Source: Simmondsia chinensis (taxonomy: Eukaryota; Streptophyta; Magnoliopsida; Caryophyllales; Simmondsiaceae). From it: a stretch of DNA of 64,000 bases. The notes under the pieces were generated by a model. It worked only from the letters and a program-made list of their open reading frames with translations, was not told the DNA's origin and did not search any database. Each line of letters begins with the position of its first letter. The first letter of the stretch is position 1. The translations under genes and the position numbers were made by a program. Location of the stretch: contig JAGTTD010000018.1 of assembly GCA_018398585.1 (NCBI GenBank), positions 13,337,501-13,401,500 of the forward strand, in the 5' to 3' direction. Below are positions 21,224 through 33,195 of this stretch, one piece after another.

Positions 21224-23450
21224 TGTTGGGAAAAGATATAAATTTTGTTAAAAATAAACCCTGATGCCGATTGTTGCATTCACAATTCTCAACTATAATC
21301 ATAACAAAAGGCACCTATTAGAGCACTTAGAGTAGGAGACTCTTCTCTTATCTAAGCCCCAGGTCGGAAACACCTCACATGTAAAAGTTTCCGAGAATAG
21401 GCTTATCCCTATAAACTCTTTGCCCTAATACCGGTTGTTGGAACGAATTTCAAAACTTCTCCCTAATTTTATAAAGTTTACGCAGCAAAAGGGGTTTAGA
21501 GTTCATAATTCCAAACCTAAGGTTGATTTAAAATTCCTAATTTTAAATCTACAAATTTAAATTCATAATTTAAATCTTCAGATCTAAATTCTTAATTTAG
21601 ATCTACAGACCTTTTACTCTAATACATTCATAACAATAAATAAGCTTTAACAGGCATAATAACAAATACTGTAAATAAATAGAAAAGCGAAACTAAAAGA
21701 AGAAGGAAAGAAGAACATACCTGAAATTACTCCAATAATAAAGAATACAAAAAAAATTAAGACCCCGCGATATTCTATGCAATGACCTCAAACTGCCCAG
21801 AGGGTAGACTCCGAAAAATATTAAACTGAGGAAAGAAAAATTTCAACGGAAATTTTTCTCTCCAATTAGGTCTTGGGAACAATTTTCAGAAACCCAAAAT
21901 AATTTGTTTGATTGAGTACCAAACCTCGGAAATAGGTACCTCTATTTATAGTAGGCTTTCGGAACGAAAATAAGCTGAAAATTCGATGTGGGATTCACAG
22001 TTAACAAGCAAAAAGCAGCGTATCGTTCAAAAGCACATTAAAAAGAAGCTTTTCAATTCCAAAGGAAAAAAAAAGCGCTCATTTTAAATTAAATCCGCGT
22101 GACAATGGCCCGCTCGCATGCACAAAGATAGCCACACCAAGCGTCCCAACGTGCGACACGTTTCGCATGCTGGTTCGTTCGGTCCTAATCATGCGGATCG
22201 CAGAGCTATTTTGAGATTTTTCTTTCTTTTTCTTTTTTGTTTCCCATATGTAAAAATTCATCTCATGAATTTTAATTTTTCAAAATTATTTTATTATATA
22301 AATTTTTATTTTTATTCATCTCATGAATAATGTTTGGCAAAATTAAATTTACCCATTTTATGGATAAATAATTCATCTCAAGAATTCTTTATTATTTTTC
22401 TGATGGCAATGAATACAGAGGCTTATGCAGGGACCTCAGGGACAATTTAAATCTTGCTCCAAATGGGTTAAATTAATCATCTCATGAAATAATTTAATTA
22501 CCATTTAATAAGACTTAATTCTACTAAATAAATCTCACTACACTCTAGACTTAAACCATTTATTCGATATCTTCCTAATAGATTGTATTGATGACAACAA
22601 TCCCTCCACTAGATGTTCATGACAAAGGATAAATATAACCACTACCATTATCCTTCTCATAACTTCTCCATTAGCTACCGACTGGCCTTTCACTAAATAA
22701 TTCATTTATACTTGAACATATTCATAGTATAAATTCCAAATGTCAAACACTTGGAATACTTTGGCCCAAGTTTTTGAACTATTCAAATATTTGTGAATCA
22801 ACTAAGTGGACATCTATATCTCATAAGAGACTGTAGATTTCCTATTAAATACCTGATCCTTGTCACACGTCATGCCGCTACCAAGTGTACGTGAGACTTC
22901 AATCATTCATTTAGACCTTACTTATAGTACACCAAAGTAACTAACGCTCTATGCACAAGTCCATAATACCCTCAGGATTTAAAGTCGTCGTTCAAACAGT
23001 ACAATATGAATCACTAATCTCCGATAGTAGTCTAGAAATAAGTAATCCACATGGTCTAACTCAGTGTGTCAATCCTATTAAACACACTAATATAACACTT
23101 TTGGATCTCCATCCACATGAACAAGACAAGTCATCTAAAGTGTCACGTTATAGTCTTAGCATACAAGTGGTCCAAACTTGTCTTCGACTACGAATCTTTC
23201 AAACAACAATCCATACTATTTGTTCCAAGTCTATCTGTGGCTTAGTTTCATAAACCACTTAGAACAAACATGTAAATTATAGTCTGAGGACTACACCCAT
23301 CTCATGGATGTCTCCCAAAAGAAAATCACATGCAGTATAAATGCTCACATACTCAAATTTAACTAGATAACGACTGAAACTTCAATTTTATTTATTAATT
23401 AAAATAATATATCCAAAATAAATCTGGATTTCATGACACTGTTCCTAAAA
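21224..23450 (-). repeat. LTR B (shared middle LTR)
   Basis: It is 2.23 kb and aligned with LTRs A and C. It has a primer site on its left (for unit A) and the polypurine tract of unit B on its right. It therefore acts as 5' LTR of one unit and 3' LTR of the other. Its last bases are CCTAAAA where A and C have CCTAACA. Confidence 0.87.
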
Positions 23451-25500
23451 ATCTTCCACTTGTCCTAAATCCAATTTATGACAAAGTCCATACTCACCCT
23501 TTTTAAGTTTGAACCAAAGGTCTACTAAGCCTAACCCTTAGTGAACACAATTACTCTATTGTGAAGTCAGCAATACAATACTGCGTGACATTCCTCCCAC
23601 TAATGGCTACCACTCCAAGGGTAAAGACATGCCCAAACATCGAACGTCTTTCATATATATTTGACTGGAAGTGTTAAAACAATATATCCAACTGGAAATA
23701 GCTCGTCACTTTGAAGGATTAGCATATGATCTCTAGTCCTTCTTAAGTACTAGAGAAAACGCTTCGTTGCCACCTAGTGCATCGGACCCGAGTTAGACTA
23801 ACACCTGCTTACTTATTCCATAGCATAGCAAATATCTGGTCTCATGCACAGTATGGCATACATGAGGCTCTCATTGCTAAAGCATATGGAATATTCCTCA
23901 ACTATTCCTCTTTTTGAGGTGCCATAGAACACTGCTCTAAAGAGCAAAAGGGACTCCATGCCTAAAAGGTAAAAAAACTTTCTTAGTGCCCTCCATGCAA
24001 TAACCTTGACAACATTTTGTCAATATAAGTGGCCAGAAAAAACCCAAAATCCTACTCTTACGACCTCGTAGAAGCTTAATCCTAAGAGTAGGGCTGGCCT
24101 CTCCTATGTCTTTCATATTGAGTTATCATGACAACCAAGTCTTCACAGCTAATGACACCCCTCATCATTCCTAATAAGTATTATATTGTTGACATACAAT
24201 ACCAAGAAAGTCATTACTTTCTCTTAATGTCGTTTGTACACACATGCTTCGTTCAACCAATTACTCAAAACTATAAGACTTAATTGCTTCATTGTGCCTA
24301 AAAGGATTAGATTCAGTGCTACGGTCAACCACTAAAAGTTCCCGCTATGAACCTGTCAGGTGTCCTGACAATCCTCCCACCACACTTAAGCTCTCGTGTA
24401 CCTGGAACATTCTCGTTCCTATCAGTAGGTGCATCTAATGCATCCACTAGGTCCTGAGTTGTGTCTAGATGTTCAGAATTAGTATCATTTTCTTTTAATT
24501 CTTATAATACTATTTTATTTTTCTCGTTTGTAGTTTACTTGCAAAATCCTTCTCTAAGTATTTTGTACTATATTTACAAAACCTATTTAATCAAAAACTA
24601 TAGAAACGACCATCCTTATTCCTTTTATATGCAGTACCATTCTGCTGTAGTGTACTCAGAGTAAAAAGTTAAGATCTTATCTCTTTTGCAGTTAGGAAAT
24701 CCAGAAATTCACCGAAAAAATATCCACCACCTCGATCTGATCGAAGTCACTTAACTTGTTTACCTAATAGCTTTTAAAATTCAACTTTCTACTCTCTGAA
24801 TTTCTCTAAAAACGTCCGACTTATGTCTCATCAAGTAAACATATCCATGCCTTGAGTAATCATCACTAAATGTGGTTAAGTACCCATACCTACCTCTTGC
24901 CTGAACATGCATTGGTCCACATACATCTATGTGAACCAGCTCAAGCAAGTCACCAACCTTGTTGTCTTTACTCTTAAAGGCGGACTTGGTCATCTTTTTT
25001 TCTATGCAGGATTTGCAGACTGGTAATGACCTCAAGTCCAAAGCCTCTATCGGTCCATCTTTTACCAGTCTTTGGATCCTATTCGCATTGGTGTGACCTA
25101 ATTGTTGGTGCGAGGTGTAGGCATTATCACTTTCAGGGTGTTTTCTTTTAGAATATTGAACAAGTGAACTTATGTTAGATTCATTTAAACAATTACCGGA
25201 GTTTTGATAAGGAAATAACATGAATAGACAATTTATTCATGTACATGTGCAAATAAATAATTTATTTCTCATATTAAAATTTTCATTGTCAAAATCAATT
25301 GAATAACAATTAACCATCAACCGAAATACAGAAATCAAGTTCCTGTATAGAGTAGCTACATATAAACAATCTTGTAAAACAAAAACTCTAGCACTAAAGA
25401 CTAAGCTAACATCTCCTACACTTAAGACCACTATTATTGTACTGTCCCTGACCATCAGGTACAACACCCATTTTGTAGCCTTTTGCGTAGCCTGAGCCCC
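23451..25500 (-). pseudogene. copia pol remnant, unit B
   Basis: This is the counterpart of unit A. Frame 24781-25221 is better kept. It runs without a stop from the pre-integrase domain (TSHQQLGHTNANRIQRLVK, CKSCIEKKM) into the integrase core (VHIDVCGPMHVQARGRYGYL, FSDDYSRHGYVYLM), with two of the three catalytic acidic residues visible. Frame 25237-25467 is the protease C-terminus. The rest of integrase and most of RT are missing, as in unit A. RNase H-side fragments occur near 23800-23950. Confidence 0.77.
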
Positions 25501-25619
25501 TGTAACATATTATAGACATGGTCAGTTGAACCCGAGTCCGTCCTACTAGGAACCGGGTGGACTCTCAACTGTGCATGGTTCAACTAAGTGAGATATCAAC
25601 ATACCTTCACCAGATGGCT

Positions 25620-25930
25620 TAGCAGTCTTTGTAGGAAGAGTAGCTATGTACTTAGTGTAGTTCCTCCTCCAGTGGCCTAGTTTTCTTTCAAAAGAAACAC
25701 TTTTCTTTTACTCACTTCCTTGTGGACTTGGCTGCTACAATAGCAATCTTGCCCTTTTCTTTCTTATTAATAGGTCCATGTGAGTAATGAGTAAGTCTAA
25801 CTTATTTTTCAGGGCAAAGTGATTTGGTCCAGTAAGTACATTATGTATTCGAAATCGAGTGAAGTTCGCTAGCCATATCCATATCAAAAATACTGTAAAT
25901 GCAAACATTTGTGTAATTGTCTAACAAGAG
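25620..25930 (-). pseudogene. copia gag remnant, unit B
   Basis: It aligns with 19100-19420. The zinc-knuckle region near 25680-25700 is again disrupted: the unit A sequence encoding CFFC reads as CFF plus a changed residue here. No complete gag frame exists. Confidence 0.5.
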
Positions 25931-27751
25931 TCATGTATAATGCAGTGATATATATTCCTTCAATTTAGCATATATAATAAGTCAGATATCCACCAAGCTG
26001 TACTATCATGCATACAATAATGACCTAAACACACCACTCCTTACTCCTCGGCAGCGGGATCGCACGAAGCTAGTTCGGGTGAGAGCTATTCCCAATTAAC
26101 CTGTTTTCTTATAACTCTTACTAAACATGATTAACTCACCACTTGACCTTAGTCCTTAATATGACACAACAGAGCTCCTCAGGGAACCTAATGTATCACA
26201 CTAGTCAAGTGTAAACCATTACCTAAACCTCCATACAAATACACGTAATACTCCACGGCAGCGTGGTCGCATAGCTTCTTTTCACTTTGGTTTATCCTAA
26301 TAGAAGTCTAACCCTGTAATCTGCAAACCGAAATCCTCCACAGGGAGGTCTATCGATCTACTATACTTCTAGACCAATAATGGAGACCGTGAGGTTACAA
26401 CAATTGAAACTTTACTCCCACTCGATTTTTATAACCAGTGGTTTTTAATTGACTTGTATTTAAAACATGGATTATCTCATAATCCCCTTTAGAATCTCAT
26501 TCTAAAACTAACCATAATTAATTAATTAATTTATTCAAAAACATTATCATTTTACCACATCGATTATCTCATAATCTTGCTTTAGAATCTTATTCCAAAA
26601 CAATCAATAAAATTAATTAATTAATTTTAATTAAAATAAAACCAACATCTAGATTATCACATAATCTACTTTTCAAAATCTAATTCCACATTAAATTAAA
26701 AATAATTTTATTTAAAATCAGTAGCAATTTTGTGCATAGACTATCTCATATTCTATTTTTAGAATCTCATTCTAAAATTAAACAAACTTAGACTATCCAA
26801 TAGTCTAGTTTAGAATCTTATTCTAAAATTTAATTAGTAAAATTTAACTTTTATTTTAAAAATTAAGTTAACTTAGACTATCATATAGTCGATTTAAGAA
26901 TCTTATTCAAAACTAATTTAAAATAAATTTTATTTAAAATAATACTGATTCACAACTTAGATTATCTCATAATCTAATTTAGAATCTCAATCTAAAAGGA
27001 AATTAATTAATAAAATAATTAATTTATAATTATTATGTAAATCAATACTGATGTCTGCACATCCCGAAAAATAAAATATTAAAATAAACTTTTTTTAATT
27101 TTTTATTGCTGACGTCAGCTGTTAGATGTCAGCATCAGGCGCTAACGTCAGCATGACATCAGCTTCTGCTGACTTTTTTTTAATTTGAAATTAAAATAAT
27201 CTAATTAAAAGTAAATAATTAAATCTAATCGCATTAGATTAATTTTATCCGATTTTATAAAATTAATTGAATCTAATCTCATTAGATCAACTTTATGCAA
27301 TTTTGTAAAAATTAATTGAATCTAATCTCATTAAATCAACTTTATCCAACTTTGTAAAAATTAATTGAATCCAATCTAATTAGACCAATTTTATCCGATT
27401 TTGCATATCATATCAAAATATGCATAACCTCATTATACAAATAAAATAATTGCAATTTTATAAATTGATATATCTAAATTAACCATTAATTCATTTACAA
27501 TTCAAACAATTTAAACCGTTACTTTAAAAAATCTAGTTAACTATTAAATCTTTTAACCGATTTAAATAATTTAAATCGATACTTTAAATAAACTGGTTAA
27601 CTATTAACTTCTTTAATGATTTAAACAATTTAATCACTAATTCAATTAAGTTTCTCCTTCTTAATAAAATCTCCATTTTATTAAATCGTAGATCTATGTA
27701 TTTCGATCTTATTATGCCTAGTCATGTATATTATGAATGTAATCAGAGGCT
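25931..27751 (-). other. non-coding leader of unit B
   Basis: It is homologous to 19421-21208 and of similar length. It contains the second hairpin array (26465-26995) and, at 27220-27400, direct repeats of the form TTAATTGAATCTAATCTCATT expanded by one copy compared with unit A. Confidence 0.7.
26465..26995. repeat. array of paired short hairpins, unit B leader
   Basis: It has the same order of hairpins as 19970-20515. Around 26790 the stem TAGACTAT-CCA-ATAGTCTA is perfect, whereas the unit A copy near 20303 has a decayed right arm. Confidence 0.8.
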
Positions 27752-27764
27752 GTCTCTGATACCT
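27752..27764 (-). other. primer-binding site, unit B (decayed)
   Basis: It is the equivalent of 21209-21221, next to LTR C. The minus strand reads AGGTATCAGAGACAG, so the first T of TGGTATC and the GCC end have changed. Confidence 0.7.
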
Positions 27765-27766
27765 AT

Positions 27767-29906
27767 TGTTGGGAAAAGATATAAATTTTATTGAAAAATA
27801 AACTTTGATACCGACTGTTGAGTTCACAGTTCTCAATTATTGTCCCAACAAAAGGCACCTACTAGAGCACTTAGAGTAGGGGAATCTTCTTTTATCTAAG
27901 CCCCCGGTCGGAGAGTCACACTTCGTGACACCTCACGTGCTCTCGGGGATAGGTTTATCTCTATAAACCCTTTTCCCTAATATAGGTTGTTGGGACGAAT
28001 TTCAAAAATTCTCCCTACTTTTATAAAGTTTATGCAGCGGAAGGGGTTTATAATTCATAATTCCAAACCTATGGTTGATTTAAAATTCCTAATTTTAACA
28101 TACAGATTTAAATTCATAGTCTAAATCTTCAGATCTAAATTCTTAATTTAGATCTACAGGTCTTTTATTCTAATACATTCATAACAGTACGTAAGCTTTA
28201 AAAGGCATAATAACGAATATTGTAAATAAATAGAAAAGCGAAACTAAACGAAGAAGGAAAGAAGAACATACCTGAAATTGCTCCAATAATAAATAATACC
28301 AAAAAAAAATAAAGACCCCGCGATCTTATATGCAATGACCTCAAACTACCCGGAGGGTGGGCTCCGAAAAATATTAAACTGAGGAAAGAAAATTTTCAAC
28401 GAAAATTTTTCTCTCCAATTAGGTCTCCGTAACAATTTTTAGAAACCCAAAATAATTTGTTTTATTGAATACCAAACCTCTGGAATAGGTACCTCTATTT
28501 ATAGTAGGCTATCGAAATGAAAATAAGCTGAAAATTTGATGTGGGATTCGAAGTTAACAAGCAAAATGCAGCGTGTCGTTCAAAAGCAAATTAAAACGAA
28601 GCGTTTCATTTCCAAAGGAAAAAAAAAAAAAGCGTTCATTTTAAATTAAATCCGCGTGACACGATGGCCCGCTCGCGTGCACACGGATAGCCGTACCAAC
28701 GCGCTGGTTTGTTCAATCCTAGTCACACGGCGATTTTTCCTTCTTTTTTTTTTTTGTTTGTTTACTTCCCACATGTAAAATTTATCTCATGAATTTTAAT
28801 TTTCCAAAATTATTTTATTTTATAATTTTTAATTTTTATTCATCTCATAAATAATGTTTGGCAAAATTAAATTTACCCATCTTATGGATAAATAATTCAT
28901 CTCTTGAATTCTTTAATATCTTTCTGATGGCAATAAATACAGAGGCTTGTGCAGAGACCTCGGGGACAATTTAAATATTGCTCCAAATGGGTTAAATTAA
29001 TCATCTCATGAAATAATTTAATTACCATTTAATGAGACTTAATTCCACTAAATAAATCTCACTACACTCTAGACTTAAACCATTTATTCGATATCTCCCT
29101 AATAGATTGTATTGATAACAACAACCCCTCCACTAGATGTCCATGACAAAGGATAAATATAACCACTACCATTATCCTTCTCACAGCTGCTCCATTAGTT
29201 ACCGACTTGCCGTTCACTGAATAATTCATTTATACTTGAACATATTCATAGTATAAATTCAAAATGTCAAACACTTGGAATACTTTGGCCAATGTTTTCT
29301 AACTATTCAAATTTTTGCGAATCAACTAAGGGGACATCTATATCTCATAAGAGATTGTAGAGTCCCGGTTGAATACCTGATCCTTGTCACGCTTCACTCC
29401 GCTACCCAGTGTACGTGGGATTTCAGTCATTCGTTTAGACCTTACTTATAGTACACCAAAGTAACTAACGCTCCATGCACAAGTCCAGAATACCCTTAGG
29501 ATTTAGAGTCGTCGTTCAAACAGTACAATATGAATCACTCATTTCCGATAGTAGTCTAGAAATAAGTAATCCAAATGGTCCAACTCAGTGTGTCAATCTT
29601 ATTAAACATACTAACCTAACACTTTTGGATCTTCATCCACATGACCAAGACAAGTTATCTAAAGTGTCACGTTATAGCCTCAGCATACAAGTGGTCCAAA
29701 CTTGTCTTCGACTACGAGTCTTTCAAACAACAATCCATACCATCTGTTTCAAACGAGTCATGGACGTCTCCCAAAAGAAAATTACATGCAGTATAAATGC
29801 TCACATACACAAATTTAACTAGGTAACGACTGCAACTTTAATTTTATTTATTAATTAAAATAATATATCCATAATAAATTTGGATTTCAGGACACTGTTC
29901 CTAACA
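27767..29906 (-). repeat. LTR C of the three-LTR copia complex
   Basis: It is 2.14 kb with ends TGTTGGGAAAAG and TTCCTAACA. It is about 90 bp shorter than A and B. Deletions include one near 28690-28740 and one near 29745-29765. It abuts the gypsy protease at 29907. Confidence 0.87.
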
Positions 29907-29911
29907 CTAAG

Positions 29912-30236
29912 AGGAATGAGAATCATGTCGAAGTGGTAGGTAGTGTTGTCTGGTGGGTCCATTTGAAATTTTCGCAACAGGAAATGGTGACATTTTACCC
30001 CCATCAGCTACGATGATGTAACAGGATTGGGTATTGGAAATGGGACAACGTAGCTTTCTAGCTAAATTTATATCCAAGAAGTTGTGAGTGGCACCGTAAT
30101 CAATCAAGATACGTAAGGCATGCTTTCCATAGTAGCCAATGACACGAAGTGTCTGGTGTGACATGTTCCCTAAAAGGATATGTATCGAAATAATGGGTGT
30201 GTCCTCAGGTTCTGGGTCACTTTCGAGATCGACCAT
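29912..30236 (-). pseudogene. gypsy protease, N-terminal fragment
   Basis: This frame continues from gag. Acidic ESDPEPEDTP precedes a retropepsin core with LRILIDYGATHNFLD. Retropepsins need Asp-Ser/Thr-Gly at the catalytic loop. Here the middle residue is Tyr, so activity is doubtful even apart from the insertion. The frame is cut at the CTAAG target site, and the rest of the gene resumes at 14684. Confidence 0.8.
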
Positions 30237-30239
30237 ATC

Positions 30240-31792
30240 ACTTAGAGGGTAAGTGTCAAGCCCTATGAGGAAAAATTGTCCCCGGCCCTTTCTATTACTG
30301 TATTTGTGTCCAAGGACATGTTGCGCATCACAATAGAAACATTGCCCTTTAGTGCATTTGTCATCAATTTCGGCGCTAGTTAAAGTTCGCCGAGGAAGAT
30401 TCCCCTGGGGTTGTGGGTTGGTGGGGCCGGCCGGTGCCTGGAATCCGGGATTTGGGCGTCAGTTCTTGTAGGTTGTGTTGGAAAAGAGGGGCGTGGAAAA
30501 GATCATCTTCGTTGTGCATTGAGAACTACTTCTTGCCGTTTGGTAGTACACATAGCGTCATGTAGAGTTTGAGGGTGAAAAGATCGGATAGACATACCAG
30601 TATTCTCACATAGGCCATTTAAATAACAACTAATGGCATAATCTTTCAGCAAATGAACCTGGGCATATAAACTATCGAAAGCATTCATGTTTTCACTAAC
30701 AGAGGTTATTTATCGAAGTGTAATCAAATCCGACATAGGGTCCTCAAAAGCACCGCCAAAGCGGTCAAGCACGAAAACCTTGAAGTGGACCCAAGTGACA
30801 AATGGTCCGTGTTTTATGCATAAAGTGTTGGAACCATTCATGACATAACCCTCTATGTGGGTGGTGGCTATTTCAAGTTTTGAATGATTTGGTACGCGAT
30901 CAATTTGAAAAAATTGTCCACATTTTATAAACCCATAGAACTAGGTCCGGTCATAGGGTCTTGTGGTAATAATGGGTCTAAACCTAAATGGTGAGGAGTG
31001 GGTCTATACCCACTTGAACCCGCACTAAGGAGGGTTTGAGTCACGACATTAGAATATAAGGATTGGGTAAAACTTGATGTCAAGGGAAGGGATGGTAACG
31101 ATAGGGGTGGGGGTGGGATTAAAAGGGTGGCAAGTTGGAAAAACCCTAAAAATGAGTTTCGGGATCCCAGAATCGGGGCTCCGGTTGTCCCCCCATAGGT
31201 CCCAAAAGCAATAGCGCTATCCCACGCCAAGGGCGGTGCCCGGAGCTCTAGTGCCTGTGCTTCAGAAAGTTGTCGATGCCGCTTCCAACCCCCAAGGTTG
31301 TGGTATGGTGGTGTCGCTACCCCGGTGGAGTGAGTGAAAGAGTTATGGTTTCGATTTTGACTCGAAGAGTTGGTTAGGATTGATACTTGCTTAGCGAGAC
31401 TCCCAATCATGTTCCGGATTTCGTTGATTGCTTGTCAAGTCTCATCATTGATTCTGCTCTGGTGTTCATCCTCCAAGCCAACATTTGTTGCGCTTGAGTG
31501 GGTCTGAGTTGGGTGTTTTTGTGGTGACGTGGGCTCTGGTTGTTGTGGCGGTGGTTCTCGGGTTGGGTTTTGGTGGTGGTGGGCGTCGTGAGTCGATTGG
31601 TGGTGGTGGCTTGTGGTGGGTGAGCAAGGGGTTGTCAATGAGGGATTGGGGAAGGGTAGTGCTTGTCATTTAGTATCGGTAGGGGAGTTGTGGTGGCAAT
31701 GGGGGTGGCTATCAGGGAGGGGAAGTGGTGGCTAGCGGTGAGACTGGAGGTAGGCCAAGCGGCTCCGCTTGAGCCCTACTTCGGGTGTGCAT
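30240..31792 (-). pseudogene. gypsy gag
   Basis: The likely start is the ATG at 31792 (MHTRSRAQAEP), 26 bp from the primer site, as is common in chromoviruses. The N-terminal third is Pro/His/Thr-rich and split over two frames (31435-31669). Frame 30925-31410 follows. The capsid core (30500-30920) includes a KVFVLDRFGG motif and the frame 30503-30688 (MNAFDSLYAQVHLLKDYAI). Near 30310-30345 a zinc knuckle begins CFYCDAQH, but its last Cys position reads Tyr. Several frameshifts and stops are present. Confidence 0.75.
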
Positions 31793-31817
31793 TATACCAA
31801 CAATCCGAGCACCGATA

Positions 31818-31830
31818 GGCTCTGATACCA
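31818..31830 (-). other. iMet tRNA primer-binding site of the gypsy element
   Basis: The minus strand reads TGGTATCAGAGCC, a perfect match to the plant initiator Met-tRNA complement. It lies one base from the 5' LTR. Confidence 0.9.
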
Positions 31831-31831
31831 A

Positions 31832-32243
31832 AGATACAATCCCAGCTAGATATTTTGGATTGGATCTGAAGTTAATCAAATTAAAGGAACAATTTAAGCT
31901 AAAAAGAAAGGACATTGCATCTTTCTTCATAACCTCACAAGAACACTACTCTTACTTATTTATACACAAGAAGGGAAAACAAGGCTCAAAATATCTAGCT
32001 AGGGTAAAACGCTAGATAATATCCTCTAGGGAAAAACACTAGATCATCGCCTCCTAGGATACGTCGTAAAGCCGAGCCCCTGTAGAAATAATATTATGTC
32101 CCGAGCTAGCAAAAGACGCTAGGGCCTCATCAAACACTTTCTCTTCTCTTGGTACTGGTGTGCCTGGGAGCCGGGCCATCCCAATGTGATCTGTAGGCCA
32201 AAACTAGACCTCAATAGTATTGGCTCGTATGGGGAATGCAACA
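31832..32243 (-). repeat. 5' LTR of the gypsy element
   Basis: It is homologous to 11177-11593. The plus-strand left end reads AGATACAATCCC against TGATACAATCCC in the other copy, so the terminal TG/CA has decayed there. The right end GGAATGCAACA is intact. I could not confirm a target duplication: TGGAT on the right against CAGAT on the left. Confidence 0.85.
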
Positions 32244-32914
32244 TGGATAGACTTAAATTAAAGTTGTGATATATTGTCACAGTGTGTTCTTCAGTCGGTG
32301 ATAAGTTTGGACAACATATCTGATAACACTATAATATGGTATATGAGATGTTTAAATAGAGATCCAGAAATATCATATTGGTGCTTCTAAATAAGATTGG
32401 AGTACTAAAGCTGGACAACTATTGGTACAAAGTTAGGATGGGCAATTTATGGACTATATTATACACTAAATTCCGCCCACACTCAATAATTATATAGGAA
32501 ATAATTTGGTCAAGCCAAATTTATCTCTACCTACCCCATTTCTGCCAGAATAAGTAAAAGTGGTACTATAATTTTCCAATACAATCATATTTCAAGCCAA
32601 AGTCATGCTTCAAAAAAAAAAAAAAAAAAAAAAAAAAACGCCCAAAGTCATCTCTACCTACTCGTATCATTTTCCGTTTTGAATATTCAGAAATCCTTTT
32701 TTTTTTTCGTCTTTTGACTTTCAACTTTTTGTTTTCTTTCAAAATTTTCAAAAACATGATTTAGTTTTTTTATTTTTAAAAAAAAGTAAATGGAGAATAA
32801 TATTCAATGGGTCCTTAAGTATGTACATATAGAATAACAGTAAAACCTTTTTTATCATATGGAATTATTTATTCTGTTGGTTCAATAATATTTATAAATT
32901 TATTTTTTATTTTT
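32244..32914. other. AT-rich spacer with a 27-A tract
   Basis: No gene is recognised. The run of 27 A at 32612-32638 is described separately. The 63-codon minus frame across it is a low-complexity effect. Confidence 0.5.
32597..32651 (+). mobile_element. possible poly(A)-only retroposon
   Basis: The 10-mer CCAAAGTCAT occurs at 32597-32606 and again at 32642-32651. Between them are only GCTTC, 27 A and CGC. Direct repeats flanking a poly(A) tract fit an extremely truncated LINE-mediated insertion. A chance repeat cannot be excluded. Confidence 0.4.
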
Positions 32915-33165
32915 ATTGTAATAGTCTTAATGTTTGAAAAGTTATTTAAACCGGTCTCGTATTTTTTATTTAAAATAATCTCTTATATTTTATTTTATAA
33001 TAAAATTAATTTTTTACTTGATAACCAATATTAGGTTAGAATTAAAAGATGAGGGATAAATTTATCATAAAATAAAATATAATTAAGTAAAAATATAAAA
33101 GATTAATTTAAATAAATTTAAAAGTATTAAAGAATATTTTATATAAAAAAGAAAATAATAACCCA
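32915..33165. mobile_element. probable small MITE
   Basis: The left part (AGTCTTAATGTTTGAAAAGTTATTTAAACC, then TCTTATATTTTATTTTATAATAAA) is mirrored by the reverse complement of the right part (ATTCTTTAATACTTTTAAATTTATTTAAA, then TATTTTATTTTATGATAAA). The inverted repeats are imperfect and very AT-rich, so chance similarity inflates the match. Confidence 0.45.
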
Positions 33166-33195
33166 ATTCAAACTAACAGTATAAATAACTAATTA

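Larger units (their letters stand above)
14691..29906 (-). mobile_element. copia complex: three LTRs and two internal regions
   Basis: LTR A (14691-16923), LTR B (21224-23450) and LTR C (27767-29906) are homologous end to end. They separate two homologous internal regions (16924-21223 and 23451-27766). Primer sites lie left of LTRs B and C and polypurine tracts lie right of LTRs A and B, so the polarity is minus. The middle LTR serves both units. Host bases are CTTAAG before LTR A and CTAAG after LTR C. This is a 5-bp CTAAG duplication with one added base in the left copy. The whole block therefore sits in one target site inside the gypsy protease. Confidence 0.87.
11177..32243 (-). mobile_element. 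Ty3/gypsy chromodomain retrotransposon with nested insertion
   Basis: LTRs of about 415 bp lie at 11177-11593 and 31832-32243. The primer site is at 31818-31830. Gag, protease, RT, RNase H, integrase and a C-terminal chromodomain follow in gypsy order on the minus strand. The element is interrupted in protease by the 15.2-kb copia complex 14691-29906. Without the insert it would be about 5.9 kb, a normal chromovirus length. Stops, frameshifts and changed catalytic residues in every domain show it is an old, inactive copy. Confidence 0.87.

Noticed and set aside
31466..31673. Overlapping plus- and minus-strand ORFs rich in Gly/Val or Pro/His
   Set aside because: Both come from the low-complexity N-terminal part of the gypsy gag. 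Only the minus-strand reading fits the element.
32239..32248. TGGAT as gypsy target-site duplication
   Set aside because: The left flank before 11177 reads CAGAT, too different to claim, and is confounded by the SIRE-type element ending three bases away.
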